DNA from: Hyphomonas sp. UBA5111
GTDB taxonomy: Bacteria; Pseudomonadota; Alphaproteobacteria; Caulobacterales; Hyphomonadaceae
DNA length: 51,414 bases
NCBI GenBank assembly: GCA_002414505.1
Contig: DHZF01000094.1
Coordinates: 42,528-93,941 of the forward strand
Direction: 5' to 3'
Shown here: piece by piece, positions 44,106 through 51,414 of the stretch
How positions within the stretch are numbered: position 1 is the stretch's first letter
Layout of the letters: each line of letters starts with the position of its first letter
Program-made: the position numbers and the translations under genes
Notes under the pieces: generated by a model
Seen by the model: only the letters and a program-made list of their open reading frames with translations
Database searches by the model: none
Told to the model about the DNA's origin: nothing

Positions 44106-44951
44106 ATGAACAAGCCACCCGCCCGTCTCAGCATATATTTCAATGTCCACCTGGTATCTGACAGTACCGGTGAGACCCTGAACGCCATCCAGCGCGCAGC
44201 CTGCGCCCAGTTCCAGAACGTACAACCGCTGGAGCACAATTACTATCTCGTCCGGTCCGAACGCCAGCTTGAGCGCGTGATGCGCGAGATCGAAGCGGCG
44301 CCCGGCGTGGTCTGGTACACGATCTCCGACGAGACGCTGCGGACAAAGCTGGAAGCGTTCTGCCGTGAGCGCGGTGTTTCCACACTGCCTGTGCTGGATG
44401 CGTCCGTTGCCATGCTCGGCCGGCATCTGGGAGTATCGGCCAATCGCATTGTCGCGGGTCAGCATGCGCTGGATGACGACTATTTCGAGCGGATGGAAGC
44501 GATCAATTTCACGCTGGCCCATGATGATGGCCAGAATGTCGACGGCTTGCGCAATGCCGACGTGATCCTTCTGGGCGTCAGCCGGACCTCGAAGACGCCG
44601 ACCAGTGTCTATCTTGCAAACCGCAAGGTGAAGGCGGGCAATATTCCGCTCGTGCCCGGCGTGCCGCTGCCCGGCTTTGTGGAAGAGCTTGGCCCGAAAG
44701 GCCCCTTGATCGTTGGCTTGAAAATCAGCGCCGAGCGCCTCGTCCAGATCCGACGGCAGAGACTGATCTCCCTGCAAGAAGACGAGCACACGATCTATGC
44801 TGATGAGGCCGCAGTGCGAGATGAAGTCACCCAAGCCAACCGCCTGTTCCAACGCAACAAGTGGAAGACGATTGATGTGTCCCGCCGTTCGGTCGAGGAA
44901 ACCGCCGCCGCCATCCTGAACCTGCTGAATGAGCGGAACGCCCATCTATGA
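44106..44951 (+). CDS. DUF299 bifunctional kinase/pyrophosphorylase (PPDK/PEP synthase regulator)
   Basis: This family phosphorylates and dephosphorylates pyruvate phosphate dikinase or PEP synthase, using ADP as phosphate donor for inactivation and Pi for reactivation. The 281-residue product has the FNVHLVSDSTGETL start and the P-loop-like GVSRTSKTPTS near residue 158. Its homologue in Rickettsia (RP001) flanks the origin in the same way. I chose the ATG at 44106; a GTG at 44073 would extend into the last origin repeat region and has no good Shine-Dalgarno. It starts a five-gene group linked by ATGA overlaps. Confidence 0.94.
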   Translation: MNKPPARLSIYFNVHLVSDSTGETLNAIQRAACAQFQNVQPLEHNYYLVRSERQLERVMREIEAAPGVVWYTISDETLRTKLEAFCRERGVSTLPVLDASVAMLGRHLGVSANRIVAGQHALDDDYFERMEAINFTLAHDDGQNVDGLRNADVILLGVSRTSKTPTSVYLANRKVKAGNIPLVPGVPLPGFVEELGPKGPLIVGLKISAERLVQIRRQRLISLQEDEHTIYADEAAVRDEVTQANRLFQRNKWKTIDVSRRSVEETAAAILNLLNERNAHL

Positions 44952-45544
44952 GCCAGCGCATCATCCTGGCCTCCGGCAGCCAGAGCCGCCGCGCCGTCCT
45001 GACCGCAGCTGGCGTCGAGGCTGAAACCATCAAGCCGCATGTGGACGAGGATGCGGCGAAGGCGTCTTTCCGCGCGAGCGACATGAAGGTGCGCGACCAG
45101 GCCATGCAGCTCGCCGAGCTGAAATCCGTGAAGATCTCCATGCGCGAGCCGGGGCTGGTGATCGGCTGCGACCAGATGCTGTCGCTCGACGGGGAAGCCT
45201 TTGACAAACCAGTCGACCTTGCGCATGCGCGCAATCATCTCGTGAAATTGTCCGGCAAGGCGCACACGCTGGAAACTGCGATTGTCATCAGCGAAGAGGG
45301 CAAGCCGGTCTGGCGGCATCTGGCCCGGCCGAAACTGACCGTCCGCAAGCTGAGCGACCAGTTCATCGACACCTATATCGAGACAGTGGGAGAGCCGCTG
45401 TTGTCGACGGTTGGCGCCTACCAGCTCGAAGGCTTGGGCGCGCAATTGTTCACACGGATCGAAGGCGACTATTTCTCGATCCTTGGCCTGCCCTTGCTGC
45501 CACTTCTGGATTATCTGCGCACACGCGGAGTTTTGCTGTCATGA
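44948..45544 (+). CDS. Maf-like nucleotide pyrophosphatase
   Basis: Maf proteins hydrolyse non-canonical or modified nucleoside triphosphates and have been linked to septum control. The 198-residue product has the LASGSQSRRAVLTAAGV start (usually SxSPRRxxLL, here with SQSRR), the conserved GCDQMLSLDG near residue 75 and GAYQLEGLGAQLF near residue 156. The change at the SPRR motif is shared by several alphaproteobacterial paralogues. It overlaps the DUF299 gene and aroE by four bases each. Confidence 0.9.
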   Translation: MSQRIILASGSQSRRAVLTAAGVEAETIKPHVDEDAAKASFRASDMKVRDQAMQLAELKSVKISMREPGLVIGCDQMLSLDGEAFDKPVDLAHARNHLVKLSGKAHTLETAIVISEEGKPVWRHLARPKLTVRKLSDQFIDTYIETVGEPLLSTVGAYQLEGLGAQLFTRIEGDYFSILGLPLLPLLDYLRTRGVLLS

Positions 45545-46356
45545 CCAAGCTTTATGGAGTCGTCGGAGACCCGGTCAGCCATTCCCTGTCGCCGGTGATC
45601 CACAATGCATGGATCCGAGAGCATGGCCTCGATGCGACGTATGAAGCGCTGCACGTGCCGAAAGGCGAGTTCGAATCCGGGCTGTCTTCGCTGCAAGATC
45701 GGCAAGCGCTGGGGCTGAACATCACGCTGCCGCACAAGGAAGCCGCCATTGAACTTGCCGAGAGCGCGAGCGAGGTGGCCCGCAGGATCGGCGCGGCCAA
45801 CACGCTGGTCCGGCTCAAATCCGGCGGCTGGCTCGCCGAGAATACCGACGCGCCCGGCTTCACGGAATCCCTGGCCCTGGCGAACATCGAGATTGCCGAC
45901 CAGAATGTCTGCCTCTTGGGAGCAGGGGGCGCTGCCCGGGCTGTCGCACTGGCCCTGTCCGACATGCGGGCAACCCTGACGATCTGCAACCGCACCGAGT
46001 CGCGGGCCGAGGAACTGGTGAAGCATCTCAACATCAATGCGGATATTCGCGGCCTCGAACACGCCGAAGCCGAGATGGGCAAGGCGGATGTTGTGATCAA
46101 CACGCTGAGCCTCGGCCATACCGGTCGCACGCTGGATTTCCCGGAAGGGAAGTTGCGCACTTTCTACGACATTTCCTATGGCAAGCCGGCCAAGGCAATG
46201 CTTGAGCAGGCCGAGACGGCGGGCTGGAAACCGCTGGACGGGTTGGGCATGCTGGTCGCGCAGGCCGCCTTCAGTTTCGAGCTGTGGTTCGGCATCTTGC
46301 CGGACATGGAATCCGCTCTGGCCCGCTGCCGAAAACTGGTGGAGGCAACGACATGA
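45541..46356 (+). CDS. Shikimate dehydrogenase AroE
   Basis: AroE reduces 3-dehydroshikimate to shikimate with NADPH. The 271-residue product has the shikimate-binding [10 protein letters not shown] near residue 14, LPHKEAA with the catalytic Lys near residue 64, NTDAPGF with the catalytic Asp near residue 102, and the Rossmann GAGGAARA near residue 126. Full length. It overlaps maf and coaE by ATGA at both ends. Confidence 0.97.
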   Translation: MTKLYGVVGDPVSHSLSPVIHNAWIREHGLDATYEALHVPKGEFESGLSSLQDRQALGLNITLPHKEAAIELAESASEVARRIGAANTLVRLKSGGWLAENTDAPGFTESLALANIEIADQNVCLLGAGGAARAVALALSDMRATLTICNRTESRAEELVKHLNINADIRGLEHAEAEMGKADVVINTLSLGHTGRTLDFPEGKLRTFYDISYGKPAKAMLEQAETAGWKPLDGLGMLVAQAAFSFELWFGILPDMESALARCRKLVEATT

Positions 46357-46961
46357 TCATCCTTGGACTGACCGGATCAATTGGCATGGGCAAGTCTGCA
46401 ACGGCGAGCCTGTTCCGGGACGAGGGCGTGCCTGTCTATGATGCGGACGCGGCCGTCCATGCGCTCTACGCCAAGGGCGGCGCGGCGGTAGAGCCTGTCG
46501 AAGCGGCCTTTCCGGGTGTGACTGTCGACGGTGCGATTGATCGGATGGCACTGCGCGAACGCGTGCTGGATGACGCCGAAACCATGCGCCGGTTGGAAGC
46601 CATCGTGCATCCGCTGGCGGGTGATGCACAGAAGCAATTCCGAGACGAAGCGCGCGATGCCGGAGCGCCCTTTGTCCTGCTGGATATTCCGCTGCTCTAT
46701 GAAGCTGGCGGCTATGCCTATTGCGACTATGTCACAGTGGTGACGGCGCCAGCAGACGTGCAGCGCGAACGTGTGCTGTCGCGGCCGGGCATGACAGAGG
46801 ACACGCTCGAATCGATTCTGGCGCGTCAGATGCCGGATGCGGAAAAGCGCGCACGGGCCGATTTCATTATCTCCACCGCACATGGTTTCGAGTTTGCAAC
46901 CGACTGTGTCCGCGCGATAGTATCCCTCATGAATCGCTTGGTTGAAGAGGCAAATTCATGA
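46353..46961 (+). CDS. Dephospho-CoA kinase CoaE
   Basis: CoaE performs the last step of coenzyme A synthesis, phosphorylating the 3'-OH of dephospho-CoA. The 202-residue product starts [15 protein letters not shown] with the P-loop at residues 8-15. It carries [11 protein letters not shown] near residue 31 and [12 protein letters not shown] near residue 108. I chose the ATG at 46353, which overlaps the aroE stop as ATGA; the frame extends upstream inside aroE only. dnaQ follows with another ATGA. Confidence 0.97.
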   Translation: MIILGLTGSIGMGKSATASLFRDEGVPVYDADAAVHALYAKGGAAVEPVEAAFPGVTVDGAIDRMALRERVLDDAETMRRLEAIVHPLAGDAQKQFRDEARDAGAPFVLLDIPLLYEAGGYAYCDYVTVVTAPADVQRERVLSRPGMTEDTLESILARQMPDAEKRARADFIISTAHGFEFATDCVRAIVSLMNRLVEEANS

Positions 46962-47659
46962 GTGAAGACATTCGCGAACTGGCGTTCGATACCGAGACCA
47001 CCGGCCTGCACCATCTGGAAGGGGACCGGGTGATCGAGATCGGCGCCGTCGAGATGATCAACCACATTCCGACCGGACGTACATTCCGGACGCTGATCAA
47101 CCCGAAACGCTCGGTGTCAGAAGATACGGTCCGCATCACCGGAATCACGGATGATGACCTGAAAGACGCACCTTTCTTTGAGCACCCTTCTGTTGTGGAT
47201 GCCTTTCTGGAGTTCATGGGCGACGCCATTCTGGTGGCGCACAATGCCGGGTTTGACCGGAACTTCCTGAACATGGAGCTGGAGAAATGCGGGCGGGCGC
47301 CGATCCCGGACGATCGCTGGATCGATACGGCGATGATGGCGCGTAAGAAATATCCGGGCGCGCCCGCGAACCTGGATGCGCTTTGCCGCCGGTTTGAAAT
47401 CTCGCTGGAAAGCCGGACATTCCACGGCGCGCTGCTCGATAGCCAGTTGCTGGCGAGCGTCTATCTCGAACTGCTCGGCGGGCGCGCACATGCCTTTACG
47501 TTCGAGAGCGAGGAAGAATTGAGCCGGAGTGAGCGGAAACGCTCTGCGCGTCAGCGGGCGGAGCCGCTTCAGTCTTTCATCCTGGAGGAAGAGCGCGCCG
47601 CCCATGCTGCCTTTGTGGACAGTCTGGGCGATGACGCGATCTGGAAGAAGGTCGGCTGA
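46958..47659 (+). CDS. DNA polymerase III epsilon subunit DnaQ
   Basis: DnaQ is the 3'-5' proofreading exonuclease of the replicase. The 233-residue product has the DEDDh motifs: FDTETTGL near residue 8 (ExoI), [13 protein letters not shown] near residue 92 (ExoII), and [10 protein letters not shown] with the catalytic His and Asp near residue 152 (ExoIII). The C-terminal part that meets the alpha subunit is basic and Ser/Arg-rich. It closes the five-gene chain and abuts secB end to end (TGATCA at 47657-47662). Confidence 0.96.
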   Translation: MSEDIRELAFDTETTGLHHLEGDRVIEIGAVEMINHIPTGRTFRTLINPKRSVSEDTVRITGITDDDLKDAPFFEHPSVVDAFLEFMGDAILVAHNAGFDRNFLNMELEKCGRAPIPDDRWIDTAMMARKKYPGAPANLDALCRRFEISLESRTFHGALLDSQLLASVYLELLGGRAHAFTFESEEELSRSERKRSARQRAEPLQSFILEEERAAHAAFVDSLGDDAIWKKVG

Positions 47660-48175
47660 TCAGGCCTGACCGGTTTCCCCGCCGGACGGCGCAGCGGCGC
47701 CGCCTTCAGCTGCCGCGCGCTGGTATTGCGACTGGTAGAGCTGGACGAAGTCGACCGGATCGATCAGCAGCGGCGGGAAGCCGCCTTCGCGCGTAATCTC
47801 GGCAATGATACGACGCGCGAACGGGAAGAGCAGGCGCGGGCATTCGATCAGCAGCATCGGTTCCATCTGGCCCTGCTGGGCATTCTGGATCTGGAACAGG
47901 CCGGCATAGTCGAGTTCGCAGATGAACAGGACGGTCTGTTCGGCGGTCGCCTTTGCGGACAGTTTCAGGGAGACTTCATAGAGGCCATTGCCGTCTGCAT
48001 GAGGCGTCGCGCCGACATCAATGCCGAGATCGATATTTGGCTGGGCCTGGACCGGACCGTGGCCGGGATTCTCGAAGGACAGATCCTTGATGTACTGGCC
48101 GAGGACCCGCATGGCGGGGGCCTGAGGCGGTGCGCCCTGCGGTTGGGGGTTTTGCGGTGCGCTGGCATCTGTCAT
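47660..48175 (-). CDS. Protein-export chaperone SecB
   Basis: SecB keeps preproteins unfolded and hands them to SecA. The 171-residue product has the typical core with YIKDLSFENP near residue 29, CELDYAGLFQI near residue 86 and LIECPRLLFPFARRI near residue 110. A Pro/Gln-rich N-terminus and a Gly/Ala tail flank it. The ATG at 48175 has GGGAGG seven bases upstream, so the longer frame from 48214 is not used. It is divergent from the Tim44-domain gene. Confidence 0.96.
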   Translation of the reverse strand: MTDASAPQNPQPQGAPPQAPAMRVLGQYIKDLSFENPGHGPVQAQPNIDLGIDVGATPHADGNGLYEVSLKLSAKATAEQTVLFICELDYAGLFQIQNAQQGQMEPMLLIECPRLLFPFARRIIAEITREGGFPPLLIDPVDFVQLYQSQYQRAAAEGGAAAPSGGETGQA

Positions 48176-48307
48176 GCTGAATCCTCCCTGAATCTGAAGC
48201 CGCGCGCCTAGCATGTGGCCCCGTCAGGCGCAACGTATCACTGGCATCATGGGTCCGTTCGTCCTATTTAGGTAATTACGTAATGCATCGGAGGAAGTTA
48301 CGCGTTC

Positions 48308-48922
48308 ATGTTTGATCCTGTGATCCAGGTTGTCATCCTTGCGGCCATCGCCCTGTTTGTCCTGTTCCGCCTCTACACGGTGCTGGGGCGCGGCGAGGAC
48401 AATTCCCCTGTGCAACGTACCGAACCCCAGCCCAAGCCACGGCCCGTCGATACCGGCGCTAGCGACTTGCCGCTGCCCAACGCCGACAATGACCGTCCGA
48501 TCTTTACAGGTCCGGCAGCCGGGGGGCTGGAAGACATCTACAATGCCGACAACAGCTTCAGCGAGCCGAGTTTCATGCGCGGCGCGAAGGCGGCCTATAC
48601 GATGATCGTCACGGCCTTTGCCGCCGGCGACCGCGCCACGCTGCGGCCGCTGCTGGATGACGACGTCTACGAAGCCTGGGACCAGGCCATTGCCGACCGC
48701 GAGACGAATGGGACGCCTGCCTTCGATCTGTTGCGCATCCGGCGCGCTGAAATCGAGAGCGCCGAAATGGACGGCAACATGGCCCGCATCTGGGTGCGCT
48801 ATGAAGCCGAACTCGGCGATGGCGAGACCACGCGCACGGCCCGCGAGCTGTGGGCCTATATGCACGACGTGACCGCAAACGATCCCAACTGGATCCTGGA
48901 TGACGTGGAAGAGGCCAAATAG
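48308..48922 (+). CDS. Tim44-like domain protein (TimA)
   Basis: This is an alphaproteobacterial relative of mitochondrial Tim44. The 204-residue product has one N-terminal membrane helix (about residues 5-24), a Pro/Asp-rich linker, and a Tim44-like domain (about 85-200) with SFMRGAKAAYTMIVTAFAAGD near the start and a Trp-rich end (NPNWILDD-like). It probably sits at the inner membrane facing the cytoplasm. It is next to secB in many alphaproteobacteria, hinting at a role in export, and is followed by mltA. Confidence 0.92.
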   Translation: MFDPVIQVVILAAIALFVLFRLYTVLGRGEDNSPVQRTEPQPKPRPVDTGASDLPLPNADNDRPIFTGPAAGGLEDIYNADNSFSEPSFMRGAKAAYTMIVTAFAAGDRATLRPLLDDDVYEAWDQAIADRETNGTPAFDLLRIRRAEIESAEMDGNMARIWVRYEAELGDGETTRTARELWAYMHDVTANDPNWILDDVEEAK

Positions 48923-48992
48923 GCAGCCTTCCACCGGAAAGCGCGCATCCGGGGCGTGACAGCCCGCCCGAAAGCATTCCATAAATGGCGCC

Positions 48993-50213
48993 ATGCTTCG
49001 CCGTCTCCTCCTGCTTGCCAGCGTGCTTGCCCTGGCCTCGTGCCAGTCTGCGCCGCCACCGGCCCCGTCGCCCAAGCCGTCGCCGACCCGGCCGGTTGAT
49101 GTTGCGCCCTTGCCACCCGCCGCGATTGAGCGCCCGGCCAGCTTTCGGGAGCTGCCGCACTGGGACGCGGCGTCGATTGAATTGCCGCTCAGCGCGTTCA
49201 AGCGGTCGTGCGTGAAACTGCAGGACCGGTCGGCCGGCGATTACATGGCCAATGTCGCGCCCTGGGCCGGATATGTTGCCGAATGGCTGCCGGTCTGTGA
49301 TGCGGTGAACAAGGCCACGGACGATGAGAGCGCGCGGGGCATTCTGGAATCCCTGTTCACCCCCGTTGAAATCATCGACCCGAACGGCAACAGCCGGTTC
49401 ACAGGATATTTCGAACCGCTTTACGAGGCGCGCTACACGCCGACGCCGCCCTTTACCGAGCCTGTGCCTGCGCTGCCGGCTGACCTCGTGCCGAATGGCG
49501 CGAGCCCGCAGCAGCGCCTGCGCAATGGCAGCCTGAGGCCGTATCCTTCCCGCGCGGAGATCACGACGTCCGGGGTCAGCGCGATTGCCTATGCCCATCC
49601 GGCGGATGTCTTCTTCCTGCAGATCCAGGGCAGCGGTCGGCTGAAATTCCCGGACGGGCGCACCGTGCGCGCCGCTTATGCCGCGCATAATGGCCACCCG
49701 TTCCGCTCTACTGCCAACTGGCTGATGGAGACGGGCCGGATCACGGCGGGTGAGGCGAGCATGCAGGGCATTCGTGCCTGGATGGACCGGGCCGGGCCGA
49801 TCGAAACGCGGATGGCCATGAACCAGAATCCGCGCTTCGTGTTTTTCCGCGCCCTGCCGGAAGGCGACCCGATGCTGGGGCCGGAAGGGGCGCAGGCCGT
49901 GCCCCTGACGCCGCTGTCTTCCATGGCCGTCGACACCGACGTTCACCCGCTGGGTGTGCCGATGTATGTGCAGACGACCGCGCCGGGCCTTGGCGGGGAT
50001 TGGGCCGGGATGTTGGTCGCACAGGACACGGGCGGCGCGATCAAGGGCGCGGTGCGCGGCGACCTCTATTTCGGCACCGGGCCGGAGGCGGGCGAGCGGG
50101 CCGGCACGATGAATGCGCCGGGCCGGCTCTGGGTGTTCCTGCCCAAGGCGGTTGCGGCGCGGATCAACAGCACTGACATGGCGGCGCTTGGGTTCCATGC
50201 CGGCACGCCCTAG
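48993..50213 (+). CDS. Membrane-bound lytic transglycosylase MltA
   Basis: MltA cleaves peptidoglycan glycan strands to 1,6-anhydro-muropeptides from the inner face of the outer membrane. The 406-residue product is a lipoprotein (lipobox LALASC, Cys17) with a Pro-rich spacer. The MltA domain (about 110-300) has FTGYFEPLYEA near residue 126 and FLQIQGSGR near residue 209. The C-terminal 3D domain has the catalytic Asp in VAQDTGGAIKG near residue 342. It is followed after nine bases by the Smr gene. Confidence 0.96.
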   Translation: MLRRLLLLASVLALASCQSAPPPAPSPKPSPTRPVDVAPLPPAAIERPASFRELPHWDAASIELPLSAFKRSCVKLQDRSAGDYMANVAPWAGYVAEWLPVCDAVNKATDDESARGILESLFTPVEIIDPNGNSRFTGYFEPLYEARYTPTPPFTEPVPALPADLVPNGASPQQRLRNGSLRPYPSRAEITTSGVSAIAYAHPADVFFLQIQGSGRLKFPDGRTVRAAYAAHNGHPFRSTANWLMETGRITAGEASMQGIRAWMDRAGPIETRMAMNQNPRFVFFRALPEGDPMLGPEGAQAVPLTPLSSMAVDTDVHPLGVPMYVQTTAPGLGGDWAGMLVAQDTGGAIKGAVRGDLYFGTGPEAGERAGTMNAPGRLWVFLPKAVAARINSTDMAALGFHAGTP

Positions 50214-50222
50214 ATTGCGGCC

Positions 50223-50786
50223 ATGACCAAACGCCGCCTGACCCCGGAAGAATCCCGCGCTTGGGCAAGGGTGGCCAGCACGATCAAGCCGATTGGCCCG
50301 GCGCAGGACAGCCTCGATGATTTCGAGCGCGCCCTGGAAGCCGGCGAGCCGGTCTCGCCCAACCGCCCTCGCAATACCTCAGCCGCTGGACTGATCGCCG
50401 CCGCCGGGCGGGCCCCGGAAAAACCGAAGGCCACGGCGCGCGCGGCCGACCGCAAGGGCGAGAAACGGGTCAAGCGCGGACGGCTGGAACTGGCCGGGAA
50501 GATTGACCTTCACGGCCATACGCAGGCCTCTGCCGACGCGATGCTGAACGCCTTCCTGCAACGTAGCCGGGCCGAAGGCGCGCGCTGCGTGCTGGTGATT
50601 ACAGGTAAAGGACGCGGGGGCGAGGGGGTGCTTCGGCGGAATTTCCTGAACTGGGTTCAGGGGCCTCAGGCGAGTCATCTTGTGTCGGGCTATTCAGAGG
50701 CGCATGTGCGTCATGGTGGGGCGGGGGCGTTTTACCTGTTTCTGCGGCGGGCCGGCGCGCCCGGAACTCCTCGGACAGGGCGTTGA
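50223..50786 (+). CDS. Smr-domain protein
   Basis: The 187-residue product has a basic, Ala/Pro-rich N-terminal part and a C-terminal Smr (small MutS-related) domain. The domain starts at IDLHGHT near residue 98 and has ITGKGRGGEG near residue 122. Smr domains are nucleases or nucleic-acid binders; stand-alone versions have been tied to ribosome rescue cleavage of mRNA in E. coli and Bacillus. The conserved LDLHG (here IDLHG) and TGKG motifs are intact. Its last 188 bp are overlapped in antisense by the gene at 50599-51033. Confidence 0.92.
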   Translation: MTKRRLTPEESRAWARVASTIKPIGPAQDSLDDFERALEAGEPVSPNRPRNTSAAGLIAAAGRAPEKPKATARAADRKGEKRVKRGRLELAGKIDLHGHTQASADAMLNAFLQRSRAEGARCVLVITGKGRGGEGVLRRNFLNWVQGPQASHLVSGYSEAHVRHGGAGAFYLFLRRAGAPGTPRTGR

Positions 50787-51033
50787 GCCTCCGCATGGTT
50801 TCCGCCTCTTCCTCTGCCAGCACGTCCGGGCTGAGGGCGTGCATGATCTGGATGGGGCCGTAGAGATTCTCCAACGGCCGCTGTTCGAAGGCATCGACTT
50901 CGGCGTGCAGATAGTCGTGGTTTTTCGTGATGCGCCGCAGATACTTCACAATGGTCCGGTGACTTTGCAAATGATAGGTCGGCTGGAATTTCCGCCGGAA
51001 CGTGTTGCGGTGGCGGGCTGTGCGTCTTGGCAT
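50599..51033 (-). CDS. Hypothetical basic protein overlapping the Smr gene
   Basis: I do not recognise this 144-residue protein. The N-terminal 90 residues are Arg/His/Lys-rich, then helical (IVKYLRRITKNHDYLHAEVDAF, then a Leu/Glu heptad-like stretch near 65-90). They would be coded outside the Smr gene except for the last few. The tail from about residue 83 is antisense to Smr and turns Pro/Ser/Glu-rich, as antisense translation of GC-rich coding DNA tends to be. The ATG at 51033 is chosen because AGGAG stands eight bases upstream. The gene is plausible from its start signal and helical body, but its C-terminus is uncertain. Confidence 0.55.
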   Translation of the reverse strand: MPRRTARHRNTFRRKFQPTYHLQSHRTIVKYLRRITKNHDYLHAEVDAFEQRPLENLYGPIQIMHALSPDVLAEEEAETMRRLNALSEEFRARRPAAETGKTPPPHHDAHAPLNSPTQDDSPEAPEPSSGNSAEAPPRPRVLYL

Positions 51034-51414
51034 GAGTATGTCTCCTGACTTCCGGACTCCGAGGCAGCACCTCAAGCCGGACTGGCCTGAACCATCCGGG
51101 TATCTGCTGGTCAAGCACAAGCCCTGCGCTTGCGCTTGGGCCTTCTCGGGCAAATCGCAGTGCGATTTGTGCTCCCTCGAAGAGCCGGGCGCGGCAGGCG
51201 CCGTGGCGCTCCGCCTTGAGTTTGGAATGGCTACGGAATGGAGCGTTACCGCCCGCCGCGCCGGCCAGGAATTTCGGCGAGCACCCTCAAGGGGGCCCAT
51301 GGTCCCGGGTCTTCGTTACCGGCGCCGCGCGAACGCTGCCACCGTGCTTTTGACACGTATGGCCCATCCGGGGAGGTCTTACTCCCGTGCGACCGGACGA
51401 GGCGGATTCCCAAC
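51034..51414. other. Structured GC-rich end region without a clear gene
   Basis: I find no convincing coding frame in these 381 bp. Several inverted repeats are present: CAAATCGC with GCGATTTG (51151-51169), GGCGC with GCGCC (51189-51203) and CCTTGAG with CTCAAGG (51214-51220 and 51286-51292). CGTTACCG occurs twice, 70 bp apart (51244 and 51314). The first 25 bp hold the Shine-Dalgarno of the gene at 50599-51033. The rest could be a structured RNA, a leader, or another intergenic palindrome mosaic like that at 1-427. The window ends before any limit can be seen. Confidence 0.45.

Noticed and set aside
48609..50198. 529-codon open frame antisense to mltA and the Tim44 gene
   Set aside because: The translation is Arg/Gly/Pro-rich mirror sequence without domains, and it spans two well-supported genes.
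51203..51214. GTGGCGCTCCGC resembling a stretch of E. coli 6S RNA
   Set aside because: It is a single short match in GC-rich DNA recalled from memory. I could not fold a 6S-like closed stem with a central bubble around it, so it is not called.
1..51414. tRNA, rRNA, CRISPR arrays, insertion sequences, prophage genes
   Set aside because: I looked for cloverleaf ends, repeat-spacer patterns, transposase or integrase motifs and phage structural genes and saw none.

Overview
The window looks like chromosomal DNA of a high-GC alphaproteobacterium, most likely a Caulobacterales/Hyphomonadaceae (Hyphomonas-like) organism. The reasons are: the hemE / DUF299 (RP001-type) divergent pair that brackets the origin in Caulobacter; the leftward block hemE-hemH-hemJ-rho-mnmE-mnmG-rsmG-parA-parB; the rightward block DUF299-maf-aroE-coaE-dnaQ; the secB-Tim44-mltA-Smr group; CtrA- and CcrM-type motifs between hemE and DUF299; and an accessory part with a TonB receptor and a TPR-sulfotransferase. 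This placement is inference from gene order and protein style, not a database match. No rRNA, tRNA, insertion sequence, prophage or CRISPR array was seen.

Layout. 1-427: non-coding, filled with palindromic hairpins. 428-2198: a GGDEF diguanylate cyclase and three small minus-strand genes, two of them followed by good intrinsic terminators. 2346-7265: hisF and hisE separated by a GFA-family gene and a crotonase, then a GT2-like glycosyltransferase, a DUF6065-like protein and a ProXp-ala/YbaK tRNA-editing protein. 7346-14383: TonB receptor, divergent TPR-sulfotransferase, aldo/keto reductase and a lipoprotein trehalase. 14453-21061: FtsK, a fasciclin-domain protein, AmtB and a UbiH-type monooxygenase. 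21058-29491: an envelope and housekeeping stretch (DUF971, Trm112, LON substrate-binding domain, thioredoxin-TPR, LolA, exonuclease III, OmpR-type regulator, L,D-transpeptidase, YggS, a ThiE/TenI-like protein, an NtrZ-like periplasmic protein and a porin). 29598-34134: DUF3576 lipoprotein-leuS-lptE-holA. 34138-43757: the leftward origin-proximal cluster with two perfect parS sites. 43758-44105: the probable origin of replication. 44106-51033: the rightward arm.

How it works together. From the putative origin at about 43.95 kb the flanking genes point away in both directions, co-oriented with replication. ParA and ParB would act on the two parS sites that lie inside rsmG and mnmG, about 7 kb from the origin. 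The origin gap holds a perfect CtrA site within an 11-bp-phased run of half-sites, two DnaA-like boxes, seven GANTC (CcrM) sites in under 190 bp, and an iterated GAGTCACAG element in three direct and one inverted copy. That element is the most interesting unexplained signal here. The DUF299-maf-aroE-coaE-dnaQ genes are chained by four consecutive ATGA overlaps.

Another window-wide peculiarity is that six convergent gene pairs end on a shared CTAG, so each pair overlaps by four bases and leaves no room for a terminator. The right end has an antisense gene overlapping the Smr gene by 188 bp, followed by a structured GC-rich stretch of unknown role.
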